From contig DASXVX010000055.1 of assembly GCA_036504075.1 (NCBI GenBank), forward strand, positions 62,001 to 126,000: 64,000 bases of DNA. The letters run 5' to 3'. The notes below the pieces were generated by a model. The model searched no databases. It was not told where the DNA came from and saw nothing but the letters and a program-made list of their open reading frames with translations. Shown here piece after piece: positions 18,032 through 26,003 of this stretch. How positions within the stretch are numbered: position 1 is the first letter of the stretch; each line of letters starts with the position of its first letter. This DNA comes from DASXVX01 sp036504075. GTDB taxonomy: Bacteria; Bacillota; Sulfobacillia; Symbiobacteriales; Symbiobacteriaceae. Both the position numbers and the translations under genes were made by a program.

Positions 18032-18949
18032 ATGATCAGCATCAGGGACATCGAAGCTGCCAGGGACCGCATTGCGGAGATCATCGTGAAGACGCCGCTG
18101 CTCACGGACCCGACCGGCCGGGCATTGTTGATTAAGGGCGAACACTTGCAGCGGACCGGTTCCTTCAAGCTGCGGGGGGCGGCGAACCGGGTCAGCGTGG
18201 CAGTGCAGCAGGGGGCGACCCATGTGGTCACCGCGTCGTCCGGCAATCATGGGCAGGCGGTCGCTTACATCGCCCAGCGGCTCGGCATCCGGGCCACGGT
18301 GGTGGTGCCGGAGGACGCCCCGGCCGTCAAGGTGGACGGCATCCGGCGCTGTGGGGCGGCGGTCGAGTTGTGCGGCCTGACTTCGCCGGAGCGGATGGCC
18401 CGGGCGGAGGCGATCGTCCGGGAACTGGGCGCCGTACTGATTGCGCCGTACGATGATCCGCTGATTATGGCCGGCCAGGGCACGATCGGCCTGGAGATTC
18501 TGGAGCAGTTGCCCGAGGTCGAAACGGTCTTCGTCCCCATCGGCGGCGGCGGCCTGATTTCCGGCGTGGCGACGGCCCTGAAAGAGCGGAAGCCTGGCAT
18601 TCGGGTGATTGGCGTGGAGCCCGAACTGGGCAGCGATACGTTCCAGTCGTTCCGGAAAGGCGAAATCGTGTCGATTCCGGGTTCCAGGTCCATCGCCGAC
18701 GGGCTTCGGACTTCGGCGCCCGGCCACCTGACGTTCCCGGTGATCCAGAAATACGTGGACGACGTCACGACCGTATCCGAAGCGGACATTCGGGAGGCCG
18801 TGAAGTACTTGCTGTTCGAGCGGAAGCAGCTGGTAGAGCCTTCCGGCGCGGTCACCGTGGCGGCGGCCCTCCGGTACGGCCGGCCGACCGTTGCCGTCGT
18901 ATCCGGCGGCAACGTGGACTGGGCCGCCATGCCGTCCCTGCTGGCGTAG
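18032..18949 (+). CDS. PLP-dependent threonine dehydratase/serine racemase-like enzyme
   Basis: A 305-residue fold-type II PLP enzyme. GSFKLRGAANR near residue 44 contains the Schiff-base Lys, SSGNHGQA near 70 holds the substrate carboxylate loop, and IGGGGLISG near 170 binds the phosphate. There is no C-terminal ACT domain, so it is the short, catabolic-type or racemase-type form. It follows the RACo gene by 18 bases (SD GGAGG) and lies two bases before the next gene. Choice between L-threonine deamination and serine racemisation cannot be made from sequence alone. Confidence 0.8.
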   Translation: MISIRDIEAARDRIAEIIVKTPLLTDPTGRALLIKGEHLQRTGSFKLRGAANRVSVAVQQGATHVVTASSGNHGQAVAYIAQRLGIRATVVVPEDAPAVKVDGIRRCGAAVELCGLTSPERMARAEAIVRELGAVLIAPYDDPLIMAGQGTIGLEILEQLPEVETVFVPIGGGGLISGVATALKERKPGIRVIGVEPELGSDTFQSFRKGEIVSIPGSRSIADGLRTSAPGHLTFPVIQKYVDDVTTVSEADIREAVKYLLFERKQLVEPSGAVTVAAALRYGRPTVAVVSGGNVDWAAMPSLLA

Positions 18950-18951
18950 CC

Positions 18952-19788
18952 ATGCTCGACCATGTGGTGCACGCAGTGCGGGACCTCGAAGCGGCGGCGT
19001 CGGAGTTGCGGCGGCTGGGCCTGCATGTCGTGCCCGGCGGGGACCACCCCGGCTGGGGCACTCGGAACGCGCTCTGCTATTTTGACCTGACGTATATCGA
19101 ACTGATCGCCGTCCGGGCGGGTGCGGAAGCCGAGGCTGCCGCCTCTGACTTCGGCGGGCGGATTCTGGGGTTCCTGGAGGGGGGAGCGGGGCGGGCCCGC
19201 GGAGGAGCGGGGCTCGACAGCGGCGGCGATGGGCTGGCCACCGCCGCCCTCCGGACCGGCGAGATCGCCGGGGCGGCGGCGGCCATGCAGGCCCGGGGCG
19301 TGGGGCTGGTTGGCCCAAACCCGGGCTCCCGGCGCCGGCCCGACGGGTCGGTCATCGCCTGGCAGCTTGCCTTGCCGCCCTGGCCCTGGCCGTTTCTCAT
19401 TCAGTGGGGCGACGGCGACACGGCCCGCCGGGCTGACCTGACGGCCCGTTCCGTCATCCGGGAGCATCCGCTGGGGCCAGGTCTGCGGCTCAGGCAGGTC
19501 GGCTGGGCCGTCGCGGACCTGGCGACGGCGGGCGACTGGCTGGCCTCCGCTTACGGCATCCGCGCCGGCGAGCCATACGCGGACCCGGCGCTCGGCGCCG
19601 TCTGCCGGGAGACCGACGCCGGGCTCCTCCTCTGTGAGCCCACGCAACCGGGCCCGGCCCGGGAGCGTCTTACTGAGCGGGGCGAAGGCCCTTTCCTGTA
19701 CGACCTGACCGCGCCGGCCGCGCAACCGTTCTTCACTCCTGTCCTGGGCGCCTGGTTACGGGTCGTGCCATCCGCTGCCGGGGAGTGA
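18952..19788 (+). CDS. Glyoxalase-like (VOC superfamily) protein
   Basis: A 278-residue protein beginning MLDHVVHAVRDLEAA, the typical first strand of a VOC fold with a metal-ligand His, followed by GDHPGWGTRNALCYF and YIELIAV. It resembles the glyoxalase-like (PF13468-type) proteins, with a weaker second VOC-like half (RLRQVGWAVADLATAG). A Gly/Ala/Arg-rich insertion lies near residues 75-95. It is translationally linked to the genes on both sides (2-base gap and 4-base overlap). Reaction unknown. Confidence 0.65.
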   Translation: MLDHVVHAVRDLEAAASELRRLGLHVVPGGDHPGWGTRNALCYFDLTYIELIAVRAGAEAEAAASDFGGRILGFLEGGAGRARGGAGLDSGGDGLATAALRTGEIAGAAAAMQARGVGLVGPNPGSRRRPDGSVIAWQLALPPWPWPFLIQWGDGDTARRADLTARSVIREHPLGPGLRLRQVGWAVADLATAGDWLASAYGIRAGEPYADPALGAVCRETDAGLLLCEPTQPGPARERLTERGEGPFLYDLTAPAAQPFFTPVLGAWLRVVPSAAGE

Positions 19789-20828
19789 GGCGTGTGCGCT
19801 TCAAAGTGATTCTCGTCTCAGGAATCTTGCTGCTGGCCGGCTGCGCCCGGCCGGCAGTACTTCCGGACCACCTGCTGGTCGTGGCGAATGGCCAGAAGCT
19901 GTCGCTGGTGGACCCGGCGGCCCGCACGGTGGTTCGGGAACTGAAGCTGTCCGGCGTCGCCCTGGACTACGGGGCAGGGCCGGACGGCCGGATTTACGTG
20001 CCCACGCTGGAACGAAAGGGCGCCATCTTTTCGGCCGCGGGTCTCGTGGCGGTTGACCTCAAAAAAGGGGAGGCGGAGCGAATCTCCCGGGTCACCGGGG
20101 ACCTGATCGCCATTGCCAAGGATGGGACGGCCTACCTCCGCACCGGGTACATGGATCCCCAGGGGCTCTGGACCATCCACGTGGTGAACACGGCGACCGG
20201 CCTGGCGCTGGGCGATGTGGCAGTACCGGGCGCACCGGGTCGCCCGACCGGGATTGACGGCTCCCGGGCGCTGATGCCCGTGAATTTCGGCCCGGGCGAG
20301 GGCGGCAACGTCTACGTGCTGGACCGGCTGAAGCCGCCCGCCCCGCTCTTTCCGTTTGCCCTGCGGCCCCGGGCGCCGGGTCAGATCATTGTCCGGGACG
20401 GGCGGGGCTACTTCCTCTACAGCGGCCTGCCGGAGGAGAGCCCGACCCCCACGGACCGGAGTCTGGTGGACGCCCACATCGACGTCTGGGACCTGGACCG
20501 ACTGACGCTGGTGCGGCGCATCGTCCTGCCGACGCCGATGGTCCAGAACATGGCAATGGACCGGGACGGCACGTTGTATGTCGGACACACCGATCGGCAG
20601 GAGCAGGCGGGGCCTGCCATCTCTGTTGTTGATCCGGCAACCGGAACCGTTCGGACGCTGCTCACCGGGATTCCCAGCCCGGCTTACGTCCAGGTGCTGG
20701 GCGACCGTCTCGCCGTTGCCGGCTACAGCAGCCCCCTGCTTGAGCTTTTCCACCTGCCCGACCTGGTCAAAGAGGGGCAGATGACCTTCCCCGGCGGCGC
20801 CATGGTGACGCCGCTCTCCCAGCCCTAA
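19785..20828 (+). CDS. Lipoprotein with beta-propeller-like repeats
   Basis: A 347-residue protein. The N-terminus is a lipoprotein signal, VILVSGILLLAGC, so Cys near residue 19 is probably lipidated and the protein faces outward. The rest has repeated blade-like segments with DPAARTVV, VDLKKGEAERI, VVNTATGLALG, WDLDRLTLVRRI and VDPATGTVRTLL, as in YncE/SMP-30-type propellers. GTG 19785 overlaps the previous stop by four bases; GTG 19794 is an alternative. Function unknown. Confidence 0.6.
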   Translation: MRRVRFKVILVSGILLLAGCARPAVLPDHLLVVANGQKLSLVDPAARTVVRELKLSGVALDYGAGPDGRIYVPTLERKGAIFSAAGLVAVDLKKGEAERISRVTGDLIAIAKDGTAYLRTGYMDPQGLWTIHVVNTATGLALGDVAVPGAPGRPTGIDGSRALMPVNFGPGEGGNVYVLDRLKPPAPLFPFALRPRAPGQIIVRDGRGYFLYSGLPEESPTPTDRSLVDAHIDVWDLDRLTLVRRIVLPTPMVQNMAMDRDGTLYVGHTDRQEQAGPAISVVDPATGTVRTLLTGIPSPAYVQVLGDRLAVAGYSSPLLELFHLPDLVKEGQMTFPGGAMVTPLSQP

Positions 20829-20918
20829 CCTCCGCAAACCCAGTGGCATACCCGCAGGCAGTATGGTAGACTGGGGGCATCGTCCAAATCCGGTTTGTTT
20901 CTGCGGAGGGATTTGCTG

Positions 20919-21710
20919 GTGACAATATTGCAAGCGGCAGTCCTGGGCCTGGTGCAGGGGCTCGGCGAGTTCCTGCCCATTTCCAGCTCGGCTCACCTGA
21001 TTCTGGTGCCCTGGTTCCTGGGCTGGCGTGAGCAAGGACTCACGTTCGACGTGGCGCTCCACCTCGGCACGCTGGTGGCCGTCACCGCCTACTTCTGGCG
21101 GGACCTGCTGGACCTGGCGATTGAAGGGCTCACCAAAGGGACGAAAACGCCCACCGGCAAGCTGGCCTGGGGCGTGGTGCTGGGCACCATTCCGGGGGCG
21201 CTGGCCGGCTTCCTGCTGGAAGCGCGAATCGAGGCGCTGGTGCGCTCCAACATGGTCCTCATTGCTGTCATGCTGGGGCTCATGGGTTTTGTACTCTACT
21301 GGGTCGACAAGCACGGTGCCCACAACCGGAGCCTGGAGGACATCACGCTAATGGATGTGGTCTGGATCGGCGTCGGACAGGCGTTTGCGCTGATTCCGGG
21401 CGTCTCCCGCTCCGGGGCGACGATTACCGTCGGGCTGTCCCGGGGGCTCAAGCGGGAGACCGCCGCCAAGGTCTCTTTCCTGCTCAGCTGGCCGATCATT
21501 TTCGGCGCCGGCATTCTGGCCATTCGCCACATGAGCGCCGCCGACTTCACGACCTCGTTCTGGGTGGGCGTCGCGGTTAGCGCTGTCACCGGATACGCCG
21601 TGATCGCTTTCCTCATGGATTACCTCAAGAAGGGCACCTTCCTGGTCTTCGCCGCATACCGGGGGTTCGTGGCGATTCTGACCCTGGCGCTGGTGTTCCT
21701 GCGGAAATAG
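20919..21710 (+). CDS. uppP: Undecaprenyl-diphosphatase
   Basis: A 263-residue membrane protein of the BacA/UppP family that recycles undecaprenyl pyrophosphate to the monophosphate carrier for wall synthesis. Motif 1 is QGLGEFLPISSSAHL near residue 14 and motif 2 is IPGVSRSGATI near residue 158, plus about eight hydrophobic segments. GTG 20919 is chosen because GGAGGG lies eight bases before it. It has its own terminator just after the stop. Confidence 0.95.
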   Translation: MTILQAAVLGLVQGLGEFLPISSSAHLILVPWFLGWREQGLTFDVALHLGTLVAVTAYFWRDLLDLAIEGLTKGTKTPTGKLAWGVVLGTIPGALAGFLLEARIEALVRSNMVLIAVMLGLMGFVLYWVDKHGAHNRSLEDITLMDVVWIGVGQAFALIPGVSRSGATITVGLSRGLKRETAAKVSFLLSWPIIFGAGILAIRHMSAADFTTSFWVGVAVSAVTGYAVIAFLMDYLKKGTFLVFAAYRGFVAILTLALVFLRK

Positions 21711-21720
21711 GCATAACGAA

Positions 21721-21749
21721 AGCCGGCCGGGGAATCCGGCCGGCTTTTG
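21721..21749 (+). terminator. uppP terminator
   Basis: AGCCGGCCGG, loop GGAAT and CCGGCCGGCT are followed by TTTT. It may serve both strands since the arms are nearly symmetrical and AAAG precedes it. Confidence 0.85.
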
Positions 21750-21766
21750 CGCGGGGTGTCACGCAG

Positions 21767-22213
21767 TCATTCCTCGGTTTCTTCGTCTTCGTCCTCGACA
21801 TCTTCCTCCGGTTCGTCGCCCGGCACGCCGTGCAGTTCCGCACTGTAGAGCACGCCGGTGGAGCGGGCCCAGGCCTCCCATTCCTCCAGGGTGTCGAACC
21901 GCCGGAAGCCATAGTGGCGCTTATAGTACGCCTGCGCGAACAGCGCGTCGACCTGTTCCTCGGTAATACCGACGAGCTTACTTAGCTCCTCGCCGGTCAT
22001 GGGCGCCTGGTGCTCCAGCAGGTTGTCGGACAGCGCCCGCCAAATGAGTAACGCCAGCGTGCTGGTCGTTCCGGTGCCAAATGAATGGGAGGTGGTGTAG
22101 TAGGCCTTGGATCCGGCAGCAGATCGATTCGTCGCAGTGGTCTCCCCCAAGAGCGATTCCCCCGTCCAATAAAAATCCTGTTCACATAGCCTGCGCAGAG
22201 ACGAGGGCGGCAT
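21767..22213 (-). CDS. Hypothetical protein with acidic C-terminus
   Basis: A 148-residue protein, probably cytosolic, with Ser/Thr-rich first third (TTSHSFGTGTTST), a helical middle (LSKLVGITEEQVDALFAQAYYKRHYGF) and a tail of almost only Glu/Asp (EEDVEDEDEETEE). ATG 22213 is the longest start; AAGGAGA lies 17 bases before it, which is far, so an inner GTG near 22187 is possible. I do not recognise the family. Confidence 0.55.
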   Translation of the reverse strand: MPPSSLRRLCEQDFYWTGESLLGETTATNRSAAGSKAYYTTSHSFGTGTTSTLALLIWRALSDNLLEHQAPMTGEELSKLVGITEEQVDALFAQAYYKRHYGFRRFDTLEEWEAWARSTGVLYSAELHGVPGDEPEEDVEDEDEETEE

Positions 22214-22450
22214 GCGCCCCGCGTTTTAATCTCCTTTCGCCTTGTCAGCCCGCATCTCCTTTTCCGGATGCCATTCATTGATAACGGATCATGCGCCTGC
22301 CGGTCGGGGAAAAGGCAGCCCCTTTGTGCGAAGGATGCCTCCGTCCGGTCGGGTGGGGTGGGCATGTGCACAATGAGCTATGATATTCGACCATTCAGCT
22401 AATAGCGAACTCCTATTTCTTAACTATAATCTAAACAAAAGCTAACGATT

Positions 22451-22634
22451 ATAGCGTCCAGCTTCAAGCATCCCGCCAACTGGGTGGGCAGCCACGGCTC
22501 GAAGGTGACGGCCACCCGCGCCACCGGCCACACCCTGCCGGGCAAGCAAGGCGACAAGCCCGCTTGCGCTGCCTGCCATACCGGTGGCCCGTGGCGTCCG
22601 CAACTGTGGTACGTCTCACATGCCCGTGCAGTGG
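22451..22634 (+). pseudogene. Fragment of a multiheme cytochrome c
   Basis: In frame from about 22451 one reads FKHPANWVGSHGSKVTAT and then PACAACHTGG, with a CxxCH heme-attachment motif at 22565-22579. The HP-W-xxH spacing before it is like membrane-anchored multiheme cytochromes. No start codon with an SD, no signal peptide and no further heme motif are present, and the frame runs into a terminator, so it looks like the decayed end of a lost gene. The rest of the 560-base gap (22214-22773) holds AT-rich DNA and the paa promoter. Confidence 0.5.
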
Positions 22635-22666
22635 AACCCCCTGTCCGCCACGGGCAGGGGGTTTTG
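22635..22666 (+). terminator. Terminator after the cytochrome remnant
   Basis: CCCCCTG (22637-22643) pairs with CAGGGGG (22655-22661) and is followed by TTTT. Confidence 0.75.
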
Positions 22667-22702
22667 CACGCCCCTTCGCGGCCCTGGCTTCAATTCATTG
22701 CC

Positions 22703-22751
22703 TTGACGAAAAGAAACATCTGCAATTACAATGTAAACAAGCGATCGCTTG
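22703..22751 (+). promoter_or_regulatory. paa promoter with palindromic operator
   Basis: TTGACG (22703-22708), an 18-base spacer and TACAAT (22727-22732). A perfect palindrome, CAAGCGATCGCTTG, lies at 22738-22751, right over the expected transcription start. This is where the TetR-family repressor encoded next would bind and autoregulate. Confidence 0.7.
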
Positions 22752-22773
22752 CCAAGATAACGGAGGTGAGAGA

Positions 22774-23364
22774 ATGGCCCGCCCCGGGCGCAAGGAACAT
22801 GTGTTGGACGCGGCGGTGACCCTGTTTGGCCGCAAAGGCTACCACGGCACCACCGTCCGGGACATCGCCAGGGAGAGTGGCATGCTTTCGGGCAGTCTCT
22901 ACGCCCACATCGACGGCAAGGAGGATCTCTTGTTCGAAATTGTGGCGCGGGCGGCAGACCGGTTCATGGTGGCTGTCCAGCCGATCGCGGGCGGGTTCGG
23001 ACCCGCCTCGGACAAGCTGCGGCGGGCCATGGCGGCCCATATTCGGGTGGTGGCCGGCTCCCGGGACGCCGCCACCGTGTTCCTGCACGAGTGGACGGCG
23101 CTCAGTCCCCAGCGTCGGGCGCTCATCGCCGAAAAGCGCGACGCCTATGAGGCGCTGTTTGCCCGCATCATTCGGGAAGGGGTGGACTGTGGAGAGTTTC
23201 GCCCCTTGGATGAGCGGTTTGCCCGGTTGACGGTACTCAGCGCCCTGAACTGGCTCTATGCCTGGTACACACCTGGCGGGCCGCTCGGGTCCGACGAAGT
23301 GGCAGACAAATTCGCCGAACTGTTTCTTGAGGGGTTTCGGCAAGAGGGGGCATGTAGGTCGTGA
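22774..23364 (+). CDS. TetR-family regulator of phenylacetate genes (PaaR-like)
   Basis: A 196-residue regulator. The N-terminal helix-turn-helix is typical TetR: EHVLDAAVTLFGRKGYHGTTVRDIARESGMLSG, residues about 8-40, then YAHIDGKEDLL. The C-terminal ligand domain is unassigned. GGAGGTGAGAG precedes ATG 22774. The gene overlaps paaA by four bases (GTGA), and a palindrome covers its promoter, so it very likely represses its own operon and responds to phenylacetyl-CoA or a related thioester. The ligand is inferred from context. Confidence 0.85.
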   Translation: MARPGRKEHVLDAAVTLFGRKGYHGTTVRDIARESGMLSGSLYAHIDGKEDLLFEIVARAADRFMVAVQPIAGGFGPASDKLRRAMAAHIRVVAGSRDAATVFLHEWTALSPQRRALIAEKRDAYEALFARIIREGVDCGEFRPLDERFARLTVLSALNWLYAWYTPGGPLGSDEVADKFAELFLEGFRQEGACRS

Positions 23365-24305
23365 CGGACCAGGAGCGGCTGGCGGAGTTCATGGCGCGGA
23401 TCGAACGTGGGGAGAAGATTGAGGCGTCGGACTGGATGCCCGACGAATACCGGATTACCCTGATCAAGTTCATGCAGATGCACGCCCTCTCCGAAGTGAT
23501 GGGCGCATTCCCCGAAAAAGAGTGGGTGCCCAAGGCACCGACGCTGGCTCGCAAGCTTTCCCTCATGGCCAAGGTTCAGGATGAAGTCGGGCACGGCCAG
23601 CTGATTCTGCGGGTGGCCGAAGACCTGGCTGCCCCCCTGGGCAAGACCCGGGACGACCTGATTCAGGAGTTGTTCACCGGGCAGTGCAAGTTCCACAACG
23701 TTTTCCACATGCCGGTGCCTACCTGGGCGGACTGCGGCGTAATCGGCTGGCTGGTCGACGGCGCGGCCGTGGTCTCCCAGGCGGCATTGCTGGACTCCAG
23801 CTATGGGCCGTATGCCCGGGTGCTGCAGCGGGTCTGTGCTGAGGAAGGCTTCCATATTCAGCACGGCGAGTCCATTTGCCTGGCGCTGGCCGAGGGGACC
23901 GCCGCCCAGCGGCAGATGCTCCAGGACGCCCTGCACCGCTGGTGGGAACCGCTGCTGCTGTTCTTCGGGCCGGCCGAAACCACGAGCGCTTCGGCGACCA
24001 TTCTCATGAAGTACCGCTTCCGCACGAAGACCAACGAGGAGTTGCGGCAGAAGTTCTTCGCCAAGTACGTGCCCCGGGTCTGGTCGCTGGGACTCACCCT
24101 GCCGGACCCGCACCTGCATTTCGACGAGGCCGAAGACCGGTGGACGTACACTTCCCCCGACTGGTCCAAGCTGAAGGCCATTGCCAAGAATGCCGGACCG
24201 CTCTCCCAGTATCGCCTGGGACTCCGGCAGGTCAGCTACGAAGAGGCCGCCTGGGTGCGGGAAGCTTTGTCTGGCAGGGGAGGGGCGCAATATGTCCATC
24301 TATGA
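23361..24305 (+). CDS. paaA: 1,2-phenylacetyl-CoA epoxidase subunit PaaA
   Basis: A 314-residue catalytic diiron subunit that, within the PaaABC(E) complex, adds one oxygen atom to the ring of phenylacetyl-CoA. Diiron ligand motifs are visible: QDEVGHG near residue 74 and CAEEGFHIQHGE near 160. WMPDEYRITLIKFMQMHA near residue 25 is typical of PaaA. GTG 23361 overlaps the regulator stop. The operon continues with paaB, paaC and paaD. Confidence 0.94.
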   Translation: MTDQERLAEFMARIERGEKIEASDWMPDEYRITLIKFMQMHALSEVMGAFPEKEWVPKAPTLARKLSLMAKVQDEVGHGQLILRVAEDLAAPLGKTRDDLIQELFTGQCKFHNVFHMPVPTWADCGVIGWLVDGAAVVSQAALLDSSYGPYARVLQRVCAEEGFHIQHGESICLALAEGTAAQRQMLQDALHRWWEPLLLFFGPAETTSASATILMKYRFRTKTNEELRQKFFAKYVPRVWSLGLTLPDPHLHFDEAEDRWTYTSPDWSKLKAIAKNAGPLSQYRLGLRQVSYEEAAWVREALSGRGGAQYVHL

Positions 24306-24609
24306 GGTTTTCGTGCAGAAAGATCACACCACCCCGCATGTCTGGGTGGGCAGCGTGGTGGCCGGAGAGCCGGACGACGCCCTGGTCATGGCCCGGGAGA
24401 ACTTCCTGCGGCGGGAGACGGCGGTTTCCATCTGGGTGGTGCTTCAGGCGGACGTCCACCGGACGTCGTATGCGGACAAGGAGTTTTTCGCCCGGGAATC
24501 CAGCAAGGAATACCGGATGCTCTCGGCCTATAACAAGACCAACGCCGAGAAGTGGCGCAAGTACAAGCGGAACCTACTGGACCTTGAGAAGGACTTCGTA
24601 AAAGATTGA
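24292..24609 (+). CDS. paaB: Phenylacetyl-CoA epoxidase subunit PaaB
   Basis: A 105-residue small structural subunit: starts MSIYEVFVQKDHTTPHVWVGSV, with ALVMARENFLRRE and SIWVV typical of PaaB. ATG 24292 overlaps the end of paaA by 14 bases. PaaB bridges PaaAC heterodimers in the epoxidase complex. Confidence 0.93.
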   Translation: MSIYEVFVQKDHTTPHVWVGSVVAGEPDDALVMARENFLRRETAVSIWVVLQADVHRTSYADKEFFARESSKEYRMLSAYNKTNAEKWRKYKRNLLDLEKDFVKD

Positions 24610-24634
24610 GGGGGAAGGGGGAAGGGAAAAAGCG

Positions 24635-25432
24635 ATGGCTATGACACCACAGGAGCGCACCGTCCTGGTGGAATTGCTGACCCAGCTGGCGGACGACGAG
24701 TTAATCATCGGCCACCGGGATTCCGAGTGGCTGGGCCTGGCTCCGCACCTGGAAGAGGATATCGCCTTCTCTTCCATCGCCCAGGACGAAGTCGGCCATG
24801 CCAATGCGTTCTTCGGACTCCTGGAGGCGCTGGGGGAGGGCAAGGCGGACGACCTGGCTTTCCTGCGCCCGGCGGCGGAGCGAAAGAACGCCGTGCTGCT
24901 GGAGCGGCCCAACGGCACGGGGACCTATCTCGTGGACCCACATTTCGACTGGGGCTACGCTGTCGCCCGCCGGCTCGCCTACGACCTGTTCGATGCCGTC
25001 CGGCTGGACGTGCTCGCTGGCTCGTCCTACGTGCCGCTGGCCCGCCTCGCGGTCAAAATCCGGCGGGAGGAGAAGTACCACCTGCTGCACCACGTGCTGT
25101 GGCTCAAGCGGCTGGCGCTTGGGACCGACGAATCCCGGGCCCGGCTGGCGGACGGCATCCAGAAGGCGTGGGGAGACGTGGGCGGCCTCTTCGCCATGGG
25201 CCGGGTCACCCCGGGCGACATTTTCCCGGCGACCGGCGCCGACCTGCTGGAGCGCTGGACGGCGGAACTGAAGCCGCTCTTCGAGTCCGTGCAGGTCGCC
25301 TGGCCGCAGGCGCCTGTCGTGCAGCCGGTCGCAGGGCCGGACGGCCGTCGGGGCCGGCATACGCCCGAACTGGACGCTCTCCTGGAGACCATGGGGGAGG
25401 TGTACCGGATGGCGCCCGGTGCCGCATGGTAG
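24635..25432 (+). CDS. paaC: Phenylacetyl-CoA epoxidase subunit PaaC
   Basis: A 265-residue structural subunit of the ferritin-like diiron fold that pairs with PaaA. Visible: LLTQLADDELIIGHRDSEWLG, EEDIAFSSIAQDEVGHA and REEKYHLLHHVLWLKRL near residue 145. An SD (GAGGGGGAAGGGGGAAGG) lies before ATG 24635. It overlaps paaD by seven bases. Confidence 0.93.
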   Translation: MAMTPQERTVLVELLTQLADDELIIGHRDSEWLGLAPHLEEDIAFSSIAQDEVGHANAFFGLLEALGEGKADDLAFLRPAAERKNAVLLERPNGTGTYLVDPHFDWGYAVARRLAYDLFDAVRLDVLAGSSYVPLARLAVKIRREEKYHLLHHVLWLKRLALGTDESRARLADGIQKAWGDVGGLFAMGRVTPGDIFPATGADLLERWTAELKPLFESVQVAWPQAPVVQPVAGPDGRRGRHTPELDALLETMGEVYRMAPGAAW

Positions 25433-25917
25433 CCGGGGCCGTCACCGAGGCGGTGCTGTGGGCCGCGCTGGGGGACGTAAAGGATCCGGAGATTCCCTCC
25501 GTCAGCATTGTGGAAATGGGTCTCGTGGTCCGGGTGGTCCTGGACGCCGGTCGGACCCTGATCGAACTGACGCCCACTTTTGTGGGCTGTCCGGCCCTGG
25601 ACATCATCCGCCGACAGGTGGCCGACCGGGTGGCGGAGGCCGGGGCGGAGGACGTGGCGGTCAAATTTGTCTTCGACCCGCCCTGGACGTCCGAACGAAT
25701 CACCCCCGCGGGCCGGGAGAAGCTGAAGCGGTTCGGCATCGCCCCGCCGCTGCCGCCGGTCGGGGGCAGCCTGATCACCTTGGATGAAGTCCCGGCCTGC
25801 CCTTACTGCGGCTCCGGGGACACCCACCTGGAGAATCTCTTCGGCCCGACGGCCTGCCGCACGATCTGCTACTGTGATGCTTGCCGCCAGCCGTTTGAGG
25901 CCATGAAAACCGTTTGA
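25426..25917 (+). CDS. paaD: Phenylacetyl-CoA epoxidase accessory protein PaaD
   Basis: A 163-residue protein: N-terminal MIP18/DUF59 domain (ALGDVKDPEIPSVSIVEMG, TFVGCPALD near residue 55) and a C-terminal Cys-rich part CPYCGSGDTH and CYCDAC that can hold a metal. PaaD helps mature the iron centres of the epoxidase. No paaE reductase, paaK ligase, paaG, paaZ or paaJ gene follows: the next gene is cotS. Confidence 0.92.
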   Translation: MVAGAVTEAVLWAALGDVKDPEIPSVSIVEMGLVVRVVLDAGRTLIELTPTFVGCPALDIIRRQVADRVAEAGAEDVAVKFVFDPPWTSERITPAGREKLKRFGIAPPLPPVGGSLITLDEVPACPYCGSGDTHLENLFGPTACRTICYCDACRQPFEAMKTV

Positions 25918-25942
25918 ATCCGCCGGTGCGTCCAAAGCCGTT

Positions 25943-25971
25943 CACCCCCCGGATCGTATTTCACATAACAT
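25943..25971 (+). promoter_or_regulatory. Possible mother-cell (SigK-like) promoter of cotS
   Basis: CACC (25943-25946), 17 bases, then CATAACATG from 25964, compared with the SigK pattern mACm-N16-CATAnnnTA. The match is partial. A similar CATAnnnTG element lies before the split ykuD gene. Confidence 0.3.
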
Positions 25972-26003
25972 GGTTCTAACAGCCCCCGGGGGAGGTATGC
26001 GCG

